DNA of 64,000 nt from Crotophaga sulcirostris. Lineage: Eukaryota > Chordata > Aves > Cuculiformes > Crotophagidae. Below, in pieces: positions 37,479 to 51,865 of the stretch (the stretch's first letter is position 1; every line of letters starts with the position of its first letter). The notes under the pieces were generated by a model. That model saw only the letters and a program-made list of their open reading frames with translations, was not told the DNA's origin and ran no database searches. A program made the translations under genes and the position numbers. The stretch covers positions 1,079,401 through 1,143,400 of the forward strand of contig VYZB01000057.1 of the NCBI GenBank assembly GCA_013397455.1, in the 5' to 3' direction.

Positions 37479-40400
37479 AGTATAGAAAGCTACTTAACTC
37501 TTGACTTAAAACTCACGCTTCTTCCTAGGGAAAAGATGAGTGGATAGGTATAAAATGTTCCTTCAACTGTGAATAAACAAGCCGTAAAAACTAATAGCAT
37601 AACAGAGTTTTAACAATTGCACTGTGGCAATGCTTCAGTATTTACAAATGTTTCATAATAAGTTTTCAATTTTAGGATAATTTTGATATATTAACAGCTT
37701 TTAATTGTGAAAATGGGAGGTGTAACATCATTCTAATTAAATTAGTACTTAATGAATGAACTGAAATCAACTAATATTTGGCAGTTCACAGAAGACTGTT
37801 GAAAAAGATTCTGATAAGGTGATCTGCACATAAACAGAACACTCACCAAGTTTTAATTAACAAAGTAATGTGGATTATGTCTAAAGATTTTCTTTTCTGA
37901 GGAAACTTTGAGAAGATGTGAAAAACAGTGGAGAAAACAAACATAATGTAAGATATAATCTACCTATGACAGTTTTAGCAATACACATTCTGTTGGAGTT
38001 TTGGAAGGTAGTTCACTGGGAACTGACGATACAGTAAGTGTGAGGTTAATCTAAGGTATTCAAAATAGTGAAATGGAAATACCTATGTACTGTGAAAGTG
38101 CTATCATTAAGATCTGGCATATCTCAAACTGAGTTAGGACTATTGCCAACAAAATTACTAAAAGGCAAACTGTCTAAATATGGAGTCCATTTTATCATCA
38201 CTGGTGATAAACAAATATTAATAATTTCCTTTCCTTTTTGCTTAAAGAAAAAAAAATAGAAAATAAGGAAAATAAAGAACAAATTTATATTCCTTTTATG
38301 TCTGGGAAAGTCAGAATTAACCGTCTAGAAAAAAATAAAAGGTCTACCTCTCAGTGATTCCCTCTACAATTGAATCCTTTTCTCATTGGTCTTGGTGATT
38401 CTGTCAGGAAGAGAGATAGATATCCCTGATATTTTAAAATTGGAGAACTCAGCTTTTTTCCCCCAGAAGCTTTTGTGTGACATTGGCTATCTGAAGTCTT
38501 TGATGACTTAATGGATTCCTTTCACCATCAAGATATTTACTTGTAAAATATATTCTGGAAATGCTTGCAATCCTAGATTAGGAAATAGTTCTAACTAATA
38601 TTTTCCAGTGCAAGGAATTATAGCAAATAAGCTTTGGAAAAATGTTTAGAATCACAAGAAGTAAGGGAACTCTGACAGTGATGATCATGAGATATACTGT
38701 CAGGAGCTCTATTATTGCTGTTATTTAGGAGGTCTTCCCTTAATTTCAAATTTGTCCTATATACACTGAAAAGGACACTTTTTTCTCCTGTTTTTTTCTC
38801 TGAGGAATAAAGACTGATCTATCATAAACATCCATTATCAGGGCTACTTGGTCCATCTGTACAACCCTGACAATCATGAACTGCTTAGATATCAGTCTAA
38901 CAGTTCTGATGCCTGATGTTAAAAACTACTTTTTTTTTCTTTTTTTCTTTTATGACACCTTTCTTGCTAAGCACAATGATATCGCATTTGGTAGGAAGTC
39001 ACCATCATTCCACAGATTTAAACTCTAGAAAAATCTTAGCAAATTTCAAAAATTTACAAACCTCTGAAAAATTATCATGCACTGCGTCACAGGTGAAAAA
39101 AGTATTTACAACTGAATGCTAGCAGGTAGCAGACAATTGAATGTGTGGGGGCAGAGGAGAGGCAGAGAATGCTCTAAACTTGTTTTGCACTTTTGGCAAG
39201 ACTTGCTACTCACTAGCTGCAAATGGTAGGAGATGATAGAAAACTGAAAACAGCTCACCTTGCTAAGCAAAACTAGCATATCTTGAATCCTCCAATTAAT
39301 AAATAGATACGAGACAGAAACACCCATTAGGAGTCTGATCATGCATTGCATTTCTGCACTTGGACTATGTAGCCCAGAGACCTTGTGGCCTGGGTAACAA
39401 AAAGATAGATTCCCCAAATGAAAAACTGGTTGCACAAAGGAGAGGAACTGGAAAGAAGAAAGTGAAGACCCTGGCAGGAGAAAAGTTCCTGGAAGTTGAG
39501 TAACATCCTGGATATCAGAGAGATACATGGAGACAAATGCCAGGGGATGCCCAAAGATCTTCACTAGTGACTACCAAGGCTGATATGGTGAGCAGCTTCA
39601 GAGCAGGAACTGACACAACCAGCAGCTCCCTCCCTGTGGGGACAGGAAGCCAAGACCTTGTGAATGTAATGGAGGCAGAGTGTGTAAGACTACAAAATGG
39701 TATAAGTTCTTAAATAAACCCCAGTAACTCTAGTAAGAAAGAAAGGATTTATCTCTCAGCAACAGTAACAATGTTTCCTTGATGACTTTGGTGTTAGCTC
39801 TGCCTCTTTACAGACTTGCTATGCAATGTTAATCAAGTTAGTTAAACCAAGTTTTCAAAAGGCAATCCAAAGTTATATGTTCTTCATTTCGAGGATGAAA
39901 AATCCTTAGTATGTGATCTACAGGACTGGTTAACCGATGGGTGGGTGTACCATATGAGCAATGTAATGATGAATTGCCTCAAAAGAAGCTCTGAGGTTTT
40001 GAACTGGCCTTCTAACATTAGTGTGTATTTCTGATTTTTGTTTCTCTTGCTCAAACTTTCAGATAACTTGGCATGTCTGTCTTCAATCAAAATAAACAAA
40101 GCCATCCTATACTAAAGTTCCCTAACAGTAAAACAGGAAACACATTAAATAAAGTTTTGAATTACGTGTATATAACATTAATGAGTGGCCACAGAAAAAT
40201 CACTATGGAAATAGGAATTTGTGTCCTCAGAACAGAGTCTGTGTGGTGTGCATTCAGTAATGTCTGTGGTCAAACAATAGCAATGAGAATACAAACGATG
40301 AAGAGGTTGATTGCCAAAGAACATTTTGGACAACAGATAAAATGAGGCTGCTGAGGGTGGATGACTATGTGATCCTATCATTCAGGTTTGCATGTGCATA

Positions 40401-42194
40401 TGCACAAGTTACCGACATTTTACATCTGTGCCAGCTGAGAAAGGTTGTAAATGTATTGAGTATATATGACTCCAACATAGCTTACCATTCATTGTTCTGC
40501 CAGCTCCACTGTTATAATAATTTTCTAATCCATTTAATTAAAATGTTCAAGATTAAGAAAATAATTCAGAGGATTTAACCATCTGAATTTTGACTGAAAT
40601 GGGTGGAGAAAATGTGTGAGCAGATCCATATGTAGCTTGGTCTGGGGGAGCACGAGGAATGTTAAGGGAAGCAAGCCTAATGGCAGGCCAGAGTAGTACC
40701 TCTTCTAATGACACACCAGCAGCACAAAAATTGTGTTGCGCCTTCAGACTTGAACTAAAAACAAAATCAGATTTAAACCTCCTTAGACTATGTAGGATAC
40801 TAAAAGAATTTACACGCAGTGAAAAAACTGTAATCTGATGCGTGGCTGAGAGTGACCCTTCCATTCACCTCTGTCTCCTCTATCTGACCAATATCTTTCA
40901 AGAGCAAAAGGAGCCCTTTAGATGGTTGGGTCTGCAGATCTGACATGGGCAGAACCCCTCTCTGCAGGCCCAGCAGTAGGCAACAAGTCTTTTCAGTGCT
41001 TCAGAGCAAGGAATGTTTTACAGATAGTAAAACACTCTGGGACTCATGAGAAGAAGTTGTCTTATTGACCAGAGATATTGCAATTCTAGAGATTACAAAG
41101 CTTAAACAGCTGCCTAAATTGTCTTTGGTTTGATCTGAACCTCACTGTGTCAACCACCCCGTCTTGCTCTGGTTGTCAGATCCCAATGAGCTTTACTTCT
41201 GAGATTCCATAATAGAAGGTCAAAATAATGCAATCATAGGTGAAGTACTTTATATCAAATGTCAGCTTTTTGGCAGGTCTGGTAAACTTTATCAAGACTT
41301 TTTATCAATACTCCATATTTGTAGTCCTTGGAAGTGTGAACTAAAGCCTAAAACATAGGGCCAAAAATAAACCATAGATGTTGAAATAAGGGCCAAATAG
41401 CCAAGTGCTAGGAAGAAGTTATCATCTCAACTCACATGATTTCCATAGTCAGTCCTTCTCAGGTGGTTCTGTCTGAGGTCCTTCTTTGCATTTCGTTTGC
41501 TCTGTCCAAGCACAGGAAAAGAACTGGCCATGTGATAGTGCAGTAAAATAGTCACTCAATTTCATAGAGCTAGGTAGAGTAATGAGAACTGACCTATTGA
41601 ACTGAAATGTGCAGGTCAAGTTTGACCCTTCTTTTTTTAGATGAAGTGGAAGATAATTAAAAGTTCTCAGGTAAGCGGAGGCTTCTGTCCCAATTAATTA
41701 TTCTACTATAAACAAAAGAAAGAAAACAAGAAAACCAAAATCTTCTCTAAGCTGTAAGGCTGGAAGTTCCTGTAAACTAACAGGCTAGCTTGAAGGAATA
41801 GTTCCCAAAAGGAAAATGGAAATTCAGTGTTCTTTCTCATGTAATGCTTAGACTTCCTTGCTGAGACTTCCACTACAGTGTCCACTATCATCCCTTGTGA
41901 TATCGCTACTTATAACACAAGTCACTCAACAGCCATCAGAGAGTAATTATTCTCACATACACATGACAGATCTGCACTGGCAACCATGACATGAAACACA
42001 CTATCTTGTGTTACCAATCCCCCAAGCAGACCATTTCTCACTACAAACCAATAATAGAATAAAAGAAAAATGAAAGAAAAAAAATTTTATTTTGATGGAT
42101 TATTTTCTGAAAAACAAATTTCAATACTTGGTTTACCACCCTCTGAAATTTGAGTTTATCATATTCAAAACACTCTTCCAGTTAAGTTAGCAAC

Positions 42195-42208
42195 TTTTTT
42201 TTTTTTTT
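42195..42208 (+). repeat. Poly(T) run of 14
   Basis: Uninterrupted T run. No retrocopy or repeat body is recognised beside it. Confidence 0.9.
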
Positions 42209-45200
42209 AACTTTAGCAAAAACTGGGAAAGTGTTTATGACAATCTCCTTCAAAATGATAGTGTCATGTAGCAGTCGTTCTTTTAATCAAATTAATATAT
42301 TTTGCCATGCAACTTAGGTGTAATCCATGGGACTCACATGTAGCCTGTCTGATAACACTGATAGTGAAAATGTTGAAAAATTTCAGATTCTTTTAACTGA
42401 TTGTTTTGAAGGACAGTCCATACTGCCTCAATATGCAGCACAAACAAAATGCTTTAGTATTGCAACACATCAGACCACAGAGAACGTAAAATAATTCAGG
42501 CTGTATGCCCTTAGTTCTCAAAGAATTCTTCTTTGTGATTCATAAGAGGAAATCCAATTCTCTAATATCTAATTATTTCAAATGTGGAATTCAGTATAAC
42601 TTCCCCCTCCCATACCATTTATTTGGCTGGGACATACATTTCTTTTCTCTAGATGCTTGTTTTCCAATCGGTCAGTATTTTTGAAACAAAAATTGCAACA
42701 TAACATACCTCTTTTCCCATTTCTTTATTTCTTTATTTCTTTTATAGATTAAAACTGTTGGGTTCTACTGGATGCTTTTATTTTTTTTTTTAACTTGTGT
42801 GGTCTACTGGAAAATAAGAGTTTCTGTTAATCCAAAAACATCATTTCACTGTTTTGATTGGTTCAGAATTATAATATTTTTTCCAGAGGTAATAAAAAAA
42901 TTGAACCTAAAACCATGTTATAATTATAGTAATAACCAAAAAGAAAACTGCTTTATTTCAGCATTAAAATTCATCTTGAGCTGCTTTGTTCTGTAATAAC
43001 TAGGTCATCAGTTTAGGTGCTCCTGCTTAAAATGCATTTAGCATCCATATGTATTCCCTCACCTAGAGGCTTGATATTTTTAATGAGATTATATCAAGGA
43101 ATGTGAAGACTGGAGAGTGGTAACATCATTTTAGTGTGTAATTCCCAGAACTCTGATCCATTTCAGGAAGGCAATTAAGACTGCTGACTACAATAAATGA
43201 TACTAAGAGATTATAGAGGTTTTTTTCTGCATGAATGCATAGTTTAAAAAATAATTTAGGTTTATTTAACATAAAAAACACCTCCAGAGGGGGGATTTTT
43301 TTTTTCAATTTCAATGATTGCAGGGAATATCTCTTCCGTCATTTATCTTTAAGGGTCTGTGGCATATTCTTGCAATAAATGATAACTTTGAGATGCTTTG
43401 ATAAAATAGGTGTATTTTAAGTTTATGTAATTTCCTTTGTGAGGCTCATTTCAAAATGTCCACTTAGTACTGGAGCAATTGAGTGTCTGTGATATGTGGT
43501 TGTGGGAGAGGGAGGGTGTTTATTTTTTTTTCTTTTTTTTCATTTTATTTTTTTCTCTGTGACAGGCCAATAATCTGAAGTAGCATTTAGATCAAAAGCT
43601 TCTTGGGGATTAACCCTTGTCTTGTTACTCCTGACCACAAAAACTCCATACAGAAGAATACAGAAGAATTGCTAAAAACAAATACACTGGAATCAAAAGT
43701 TTGTTGTCTTGAAGAGTTAATTCTGGCAGAGAGGTGACCTTTATCCCTACATACTCAGTCTTTTTTTTTTTTTTATCAAACCTCTCCAAAGGGACTCATC
43801 ATATGCGGGGCTCTATGAAGAGAAAAAGAAGAGCATTGTCCTTATCACCTCCTTCCAGAAAGTGGCAGAGTAATAGGACTTTGTAAGGCGAAATGAAGCC
43901 CAGTCTGATGGCTGCTGATTAAAAATTGACTCTGCCACATCAAAGAAGAGTTGAAGGTGAAAATGATGATCACTTCCCTCTCCCAGGGACCCTGCACCAT
44001 TTCTTTTATTCAACCTTGAAAGGTTCTTTCTGAATAAGATAATATCCCCCGAGTCCATTCTGGCTAGGCGGCATGGGAAAATGTAGATCAGTATGCCTAT
44101 TCTCTATGAAAAAATGGGATTTTGTTAATGACATAGCACTCTAAACTGATGGCTTGTATGTGGTAAATGCTGAGAAATTAATTATAAAATGCCTCTTAGA
44201 CTACAGATCAAATTAATTGCTAGTGTACATCTACTAAAAAGACCACTGTAAACCCAAACTGCATTTCCTGACTCATTGCTGGAGATTTCCATACTTGAAG
44301 CACTCTGTAGCTTACACTGACATTTCATTTTTCACATCTTTTATAGCAAAATTTTTAGTTGAGGTACCATCAGTGAAATAATATCATTGAAATAGAAAAA
44401 AAATATGACTGGACTAAAGCATGTGAATATTTATTTTTTGATAGATACATATACACAGAGAGAAAGACACAGTCACTCAGGTATATGAACTATGCAGTTA
44501 GTACGTAGACAGAGAGAATAAAATAATGCATGCATATGCACATACAAATGCTCAGAAAGTTACCCAGATGTGATACAGTGCTTTATATTTTATTTCCACT
44601 TGTTAATGTGTCTGGAAGGCAGAGGTAGAAAATTTACAGGGAAGCTCGTGTGACAAATGTTTCGCTCTATGTTAGGTTTTGATTTTATACCTTCTGCTGG
44701 TAATTCTGGAGTGCAATGCAAACCTTTTAATTCAGGGCACAATTTGCTCATGCATATATGTTAAGTAGACCAACAGGCACAAGTTCTCAATAGACCGCAC
44801 AGCATCCCAAAATACATAGCTTGAATAACAATAGCAAGAAAGGTCTTACATGAAAAAGAGCTTGTACAAAACCCCCCAATTTAACAAATATACCCACCCC
44901 CCACTTCCCACTGATCCACTGCTCTTGGGGATCCATAGCAAATGAGTAGAAGTAATTCTTTAGTCTGAAAAAAAGGGTGTTTAAACCTTGCTAAAAGTAG
45001 AATAACATAATCCATGTATAATAAAGGTTCATTCTGTGGCTGGCAATGACCACAACTTTCATGTATACATAATTATCTACATCTAAGTTTTTTAAAAAGA
45101 TTTTCTGCAATACTGAATGCTGTAGTGTGTACGTTTCACATGTATAAATTGCATAGTAAAGCATAAGTTATTTATTCATGCTGATGAATGACAAAAATAT

Positions 45201-48120
45201 CATCCTGTTGAGGTTGGTACAATTAGAACAAACAAGTGATTATGTCAGAACAATGGAAATAACATGGTAATGACATCAAACAGTAAGAATAGCAATAACA
45301 CCCTCCCCTCATCAATGTCGTTTGTGTCTGCTGCTGTTTCTGAGAAGAAAAGGTTTTACTGACGTTGTTTACTTAGTATTTCTACTTATGTTTCCCTGCT
45401 GGAACTATCCAGTTATCTATTGAATACAAGGTGAAATGTATAGAAAAAAAAAAATCTTTTTCTTTCTTTTCCCATTGGGCTTTGTTGTAGAGGGTATCCA
45501 ATTTGAACAATGCAGAGAATTAAGTACAGTGGAGAGAATTAATGATCAAGAGCTTGTTTATTACAAATGATATTTGCTGTGCAAAGATAATGATTTTTCC
45601 TTTAGTGAGTTCCCAATGTCTTAATAATCCTTATTGTAACGAATATGCACTCATACTCTTAAAAAAATACCTTCTCTCCCTTACTAATTTAATCAACATT
45701 TTAAAATGTTCAGATGCCCTAGTCACCCAGGACTACATTATTAGCAAGGTACTTATTTTAAACAGTTTCTCTAAAATGATTGAAGAAAAAAAATTACACA
45801 AATGTTATCTTTAATAACAATAGAAAAGCAAGAATATCTTGTTTGCCTCATTAAGGCTAACTTTTGATCTTCAAGTTTTATAAATAGAATATATATTGCA
45901 CAGTTCAACAGTCTTTCTCATGTACATGTAAGTCCTACTAATGCTAATGAGGAAGTTGCACATATGTGTTAGGGGAGAATGGTCGACCATGAGTTATTTA
46001 TAAAAGCAATGGATATTTAATAAGTCACATGTTAGATCAAGAAAGAAGTAAAATCCTTTATCAGGTCGTTATGTTTCTATTACATATTATGCGCAGTAAC
46101 TGCAAAACCTGGATTTCCTTAATGAGTCTGCCTGTACGTGTCACCTCACTGATGAGACCTGGGTTACAAGACCTGTGGATTTACAAGGGTGCTCCCCCAC
46201 AACTCTAAAACCTGTAGCCTTCTTTGCCACTGGCATTATCTGAGATAGTGTTGATAAGGAGTACCGAAAAATGTTTTAAACTATCAACTGGCAGGATCGC
46301 TTTTTAAATTCAAGCTTATTTAAAATATGGGCTGTGAAGCAATCTTCTCAAGGAATCAAATGGGAAATTTTCAAAAGCCTGAGTGTTGTAGAAGTGTATC
46401 TGACCATGGGGAACTATTCCTTTAAGTAAAACAAAAAATAACAACAATAATTAAACGAAGAGTTCTGACAAAGTGAAAAATTTTAAATAACTTCTGGCGT
46501 ACCTTTGCCAATTCTAATGTTTTTAGGACTAAGAGCATTCCAATAATACTGTACAATTGCTACTTTTGAATAAATTATTGAGTCCACAGGTCTGAGTATG
46601 CAAACCTTTGAAGAGAGAAAGTAATACTGTACTTTCCAGGATCAGATCTGTTTTCAGGAAGAAAGTTGTTCAATATCCATGTACAGGAAAGTTTATATTC
46701 CTGTATAATGAATCTCTTGAGCTTTGAAGGAGAGTTTATACTGAGTTGATTCTATTTCTGGGAAGAAGTTAGCCTCACTTCCCTTTTACTTTGTTTTTTT
46801 TTCTTTGTTGGAAAATATGTGTTGTAAATACTTCTTTTGAAAATTTATACAAACTACATATCCTTTCAGGCCACCTAACATTGAGGATGCAATAAAAATA
46901 CAGTTATGAAATTTTGATACAACTTCATTTCAGTGGGGAGATTATTGATTTTAGTAGCCATGGGATTAGCTATTAGGAGGGCAGAATGAACTTCCCTTTT
47001 ATAGGATATGAAAAAACTCTTATAAAAGTGGTAGTCTCCCTCTGTATAAGCAGTGACAGATATAGTAGAAAACACTACATTTGTTCCTTAAACTGCTTAA
47101 GTAATTCTTAATTCTAGTTTCCCTTCTAAACAGGGCCTTTTTTGAGGAAATGGAAGCTTTCCTACGGGTTGTATTTTCATTACCATCTCTGGTTTAGTAT
47201 TCCATCATAATTCATCATGTTGTGTAACATTCATCCCAGCACATTGAACTACTCAAAATTTTCCTCCTTCCTCATGCTCTCTTTCTTTGCTTGAAGGTAA
47301 GCAGGAGTCAGAAATGAGGTGTGAGACAAGCTGAACCAATGTCTAAGATGTTAAACAGAATTTGCTTAATGAGCTAGCAAAACATATGAGTCTGCAGGAT
47401 GATCAGGCCCTTGGGGAACTAGCAAACATATGAAGGGTTAATATTTAAATAGACACAGAAGTTCAATGTGTGTAACATAATATATGTTATATAAGAAGGC
47501 AGATTTGCAGGCCCTAGTTCTTTGGATTTTCAGCACTATTGTCTGGGAAGTAGTTTGTCAACCTTATTTCATCATCAATTATTCATTTTTATTTTATTTG
47601 ACTTTTTTTTCCAAATTTGCTGAAATGATGAATTGTCAGGTGAAAAGTAGCTTGATTCACAGAATGTCTTGTTCTTAAATTATCAAAAAAAATATTAAAT
47701 ACTAGTAAGTAACATTTTCTTTAAGCACTACTTTGTGCCTGGGAGAGGTGAGGTTGTCATGAGATTTGCTGCTTTTTATAAATACACACAAATATCTGTA
47801 CTCCCTGACTTTGCACTATGAGATCTGCATTACAGACAAAATGGTCAAGTTGGGTACATACAAGGCAATAACAGCTTGCTGCATGCTTGTAAGGGTAATC
47901 TGGGTTGATTGTCTTGTCTACCTGATCATAAGACTGCCATGGACTATGAAAAGTGTATGTTACTGAGCAGGTATGTCTATGGCCATTCATCGCAGATTCA
48001 TGTTGAACATGTGGCACAGTTTGATGATGTGCTCTTGAAACCTCTTTGTGCTGGGATATTGACTTTTGAACAGATAATTTTTAATTTATATTCAGAAACA
48101 CACTGAAAATACAGACATTT

Positions 48121-49385
48121 CATAGAATCATAGAATAGAATCATAAAAACATTCAGGTTGGAAAAGACTTCTAAGATTATCAAGTCCTACTGTCAGCCCA
48201 ACACCACCATACCTACTAAACCATGTCCTGAATTGCCATGTCTACACATTTTTTTAACATCTCCAGGGACAGTAACTCCACCACTTCCCTGGGCAGCCTA
48301 TTCCAATGCTTCACCACTTTTTCAGTAAGGAAATTTTTCCTAATTTCCAATCTAAACCTCCACATATCGCTAGTCACTTTGGAGAAGAGATCAACACACA
48401 CCTCACTAGAACGTCCTTTCGGGTAGTTATAGGGAGTGACAAGGTCTCCCCTCAGACTCCTCTTCACCAAGCTGAATAGCTCCAGTTCCCTCAGTCACTC
48501 CTCATAAGACTTGTTCTCCAGACCTTTCACCAGCTTTGTTGTCTTTCATTGCATGTACTGCAGCACCTCGATGTGCTTCTTGTCCTGAGGTGCCCAAAAC
48601 CGAACACAATATTTGAGATGCTATCTCATCAGTGCCGAGTACAGGAGCACAATCACTTCCCTAATTCCTGCTGACCATGCCATTTCTGATACAAGCCAGG
48701 ACACTGTTGGCCTTGGCCACTTCTGCACACTGCTGGCTTGTGTTCAGCCAGCTGGCAACGAGCAACTGAAGGACCTTTTCTATCAGACAGCTTTCCAGCC
48801 ACTCTTCCCAAAACCCATAGCATTGCATCGGACTATTGTGACTTAAGTGAACCCAACATTTTGTGTTATTAAACCTCACACAATTTACCTGGGCCTATTG
48901 ATCCAGCCTGTCCAGATCCCCCTGCAGAGCCTTGCTGCCCTCGAGCAGGTCAACATTCCTGCCCAGTTTGATGTCATCTGCAACCTTACTGAGGGAGCAC
49001 TCAATCCCCTCATTAGGAACTGATGTTCATCAAGAACTCAAAACTGAGCCCCACGGAACACTGCTTGTGACTGGTCACCATCTGGACTTAATTTAATTCA
49101 CCAGAACTTTCTAGGCTTGACCATCCAGCCAGTTTTTTACCCAGCAAAGAATACACCTGTTTAAGCAATGATCCACCAGCTTCTCTAGGAGAATGCTGTG
49201 GAAGACAGTGTTAAAGGCTTTACTAAAATCCAGGTAAGTTACATCAACCGCCTTTCCCTCATCCGCTATGTGGGCCACCTGGTCACAGAAAGAAATCAAT
49301 CTGGTTAAGCAGGACCTGCCTTTCATGTACCCATGCTGGCTGGGCCTGATCCCCTGGCTGCCCTGCATTTCCAAATGTCAAACAC
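48121..49385 (-). mobile_element. Longest CR1 copy outside the gap, antisense
   Basis: About 1.26 kb of CR1 in reverse. The low-coordinate end has the octamer tail ('catagaatcatagaatagaa'), followed by the 3' UTR ('ggttggaaaagacttctaag'), the ORF2 C-terminus and the reverse-transcriptase palm. The copy is 5'-truncated upstream of motif A, near 49385. Apart from small indels it keeps normal CR1 order throughout, which makes it the most complete continuous CR1 in the window. Confidence 0.94.
48216..49374 (-). pseudogene. CR1 ORF2 reverse-transcriptase remnant with motif A and ADD box
   Basis: Read on the minus strand, the first open block (49111-49374) has QHGYMKGRSCLTRLISF and YLDFSKAFNTV, with the motif A Asp codon at 49228-49230. 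Further on, the palm box reads VADD instead of the usual FADD, with the two Asp codons at 48973-48978. A third block (48661-48879) carries WLESCLIEK and NTSQQCAEVAKA. The last (48216-48470) has [16 protein letters not shown] and ends ORF2. Both catalytic Asp sites survive, but frameshifts and stops between blocks and the missing N-terminal half, including the endonuclease, make the copy inactive. Confidence 0.88.
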
Positions 49386-51865
49386 TTGACTCTCTCAACC
49401 AGGTTCCTTAAAAGATTATCAATCAGCAATCATTAATCATTACAGGACAGCATTAAGAAGGCCATCAAATAGATTCACTTTTCTTTACCATATTGGAATT
49501 TCCTTCATCCTGCTATTGCTGGCTTATACCATGGTAAAGTGTACTATCTAGGTACATTTGTATATTAACAATTCAATGCAATCACAGAAAGACATCGCTG
49601 TCCTGAGAATTGGAAATAAAATGTCATCTTATTTACAGGACTTCTGAAGACCTTACTACTTTTTCTGAAGAACTTGTTATATTTATTTCTTAGTTCTTTT
49701 CCATGAAGATCATCTGCATGCTCTCTCATATCACTTTTACTGATTTATTTGGAATATACACTCTTTACAGCACTATAACAAGAATTTTGAAATCAAAACA
49801 TATAAACTGTATGTACTTGTAGGAAAAAAAGGGAAGTAACTGACTTCTATTATAGAAGGTATGGGCAAAAATGTATTAGAAGGAGAGCTTTATGAAACAA
49901 AGGAAAATGTTTCAGATGTTCATATAAATTGCATAGGCCTGAACTTGCTGCAAAAAATAGAAAATAATCAGAGGTTTAAATATTTTGATTTAATATAGGA
50001 AGCTAGAAAGAGTTTAGTGGTTTTTTTTTTCCACCGGTACTTTTACATTTACGTTTTCATTTCATTAGAAGATACTACTAAATTCAATATTGTCACATGA
50101 ATTGCTGGATTAGAAAGTTAAAACCAAAATTGTGAAATATAGCAGGAAATATAGGCTCAGTAGGATTAGTTTGAGGCCAGTAAATTCAATTTATGCATGA
50201 CATTAAAATACACACAACTCAAGTAAAGCTGTGCAAGTAGGGGTTTGTTTTGGTTTTCCCCCACTTGAAATGAATGAGAAACTAGGTTGATGCCTTCATT
50301 GCTAGCAAGAGGTCTTCTACTGTACACAGATCTTTCACAGTTATCAGGTTTAATGTAGTTTGGCACTCAAGTGTCAAGTGTGGACTAGGCAAAAACTCAA
50401 GCTCAAGACACCATCTCTCTAATACAGCATTGTATATGCAGCATGGAAAATTGTAATGGTCTCTATCTGAACAGAGAGTGCACAGCTACAATACAGCTGT
50501 CTCACAGTAAGGCTAGAACACTTCTGTCTGGCTGTGGAAATGCGTTGTCACCATCTCTCATAACCATAATTATAATCATCCAATGGTGAAGACTATGCTG
50601 TGTTACAGATGTCTCAGCTTCTATTTTAGAGGTTGGAATTATGTCACAGGAAAGCCACAGAATAACCACATTGCAAAAGATGAAAGTTGCCTTTCCCCCG
50701 CTCCTTGTCTCTCCACAGATCACTATGTCAAGTACAAATTGTTTCACAATCTAGTTGCCCTTTTCTAAATCAGCCACAGACTACTCCCAAAACTGCAACT
50801 GCACCTGTAGATGTACTTAGAAAAATGTCTGCCTTTAGGGATTTTTGTTGTTGTTGTTGAGTTGGGTTTTTTTTCCGGGTGGGAATGTGTGTCCCTTGAA
50901 GTTGCAAGTCTTTCTAAAGGCCAATTTAGAATTAAACAATCCGTTTCCAAAACCAATTCACTTTTAAGTTCAGAGTAAGAATACTCACTCCACACAGATA
51001 ATCCATGCTGTAACAAAATGTTCTGAAAGTATAAAGACTGTGAAAATAAATTTTCTATAGCAATCATTTTTGCCATAAATTACTTTCTTAAATAAATAAT
51101 TTACTGCCATGTGGTTTCACCCTTACATAGCAAATTTGTCAGCAAGGGCCCCATGCCAGGCAGACACAGCCATAAAAGCTGTGTCTAAACTTGTCTACAT
51201 TGTGTTTTCCAGCTTGATTCCACTGTTCACCCAGGCAGCCTGCACAGCACTGAATAGTGTGAATGCATTTAATTACAATCTGACATGTGTATTCCTGAGA
51301 AACAAAAGGCTGTGAACTGAGGGTGATGATTAACTGTTCTACCAGATAATTGCTTAAACTACTACTTATATTATGCTGCATTATCTCTTTTGAACAAAGT
51401 GATTATTGGCCCTTTGTGTAGTGATTATACAATATAAGTGCAATCTTGCTGTTTTAAATGTTGGAGTTTATGTTTAATGTACTTTTATTTGTAATGAGGG
51501 GTCCAACTTTAGATTTCTGTTAAAGGATTATTCTCACAAGTAAAAAAAAAAAAAAAAAGAAAAATAGGAAAAACATGCCCCAGTTTCAGATTGGTCCAAG
51601 ATTAAGATTTCTTTAGGGCACTAAGCATCACTGGAAAAGGTGACAACCTCAGTTTCTGAGGAGATTCATCAATTGGCATCAACTGTAAAGTCCAAGGACC
51701 TTCCAGTAAAACAGGTAGAGCATCCATTTTTACAACAAAGATGGAGGAGAAGGTATATGAAGTAAAGGTTATTAAGAATACTGGGGTTAAAGGAGAATGA
51801 CAGTAATTGCAACACCAACAACTTCTGATCTTCAGAGTCAATGCAACTAACATAAAATTGTAAAT
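49386..51865. other. Unique AT-rich DNA, no gene recognised
   Basis: No gene or repeat family is recognised. There is a T10-class run near 50022 and a 17-base A run at 51542-51558. Open frames are under 130 codons, and the longest (51602-51982, minus) is partly antisense to a CR1. Confidence 0.55.
51542..51558 (+). repeat. Poly(A) run of 17
   Basis: An uninterrupted A run is followed by 'gaaaaatagg'. No polyadenylation signal at a suitable upstream distance and no recognisable retrocopy body are seen, so a processed pseudogene is not supported. Confidence 0.85.

Larger units (their letters stand above)
31139..48120. other. 17 kb with no recognisable gene or transposon
   Basis: This is AT-rich sequence in which I recognise no CR1 tail, LTR or coding domain. 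It contains a three-copy 16-base repeat (31449-31498), an 18-base perfect palindrome (33020-33037), a tetranucleotide repeat (37441-37478), several T runs (for example 42195-42208, and 43520-43556 in pieces) and (TTTCTTTA)-like repeats near 42719-42745. A 152-codon minus-strand frame (39106-39564) and other frames of up to about 103 codons have no recognisable domain. Regulatory or intronic function is possible but not visible. Confidence 0.5.

Noticed and set aside
39106..39564. 152-codon open frame on the minus strand
   Set aside because: Hydrophobic but without clear membrane-protein pattern or known motif. It overlaps another minus-strand frame, which suggests chance openness in locally GC-richer DNA.
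51109..51558. Possible processed retrocopy ending in A17
   Set aside because: No coding similarity upstream of the A run and no suitably placed polyadenylation signal.
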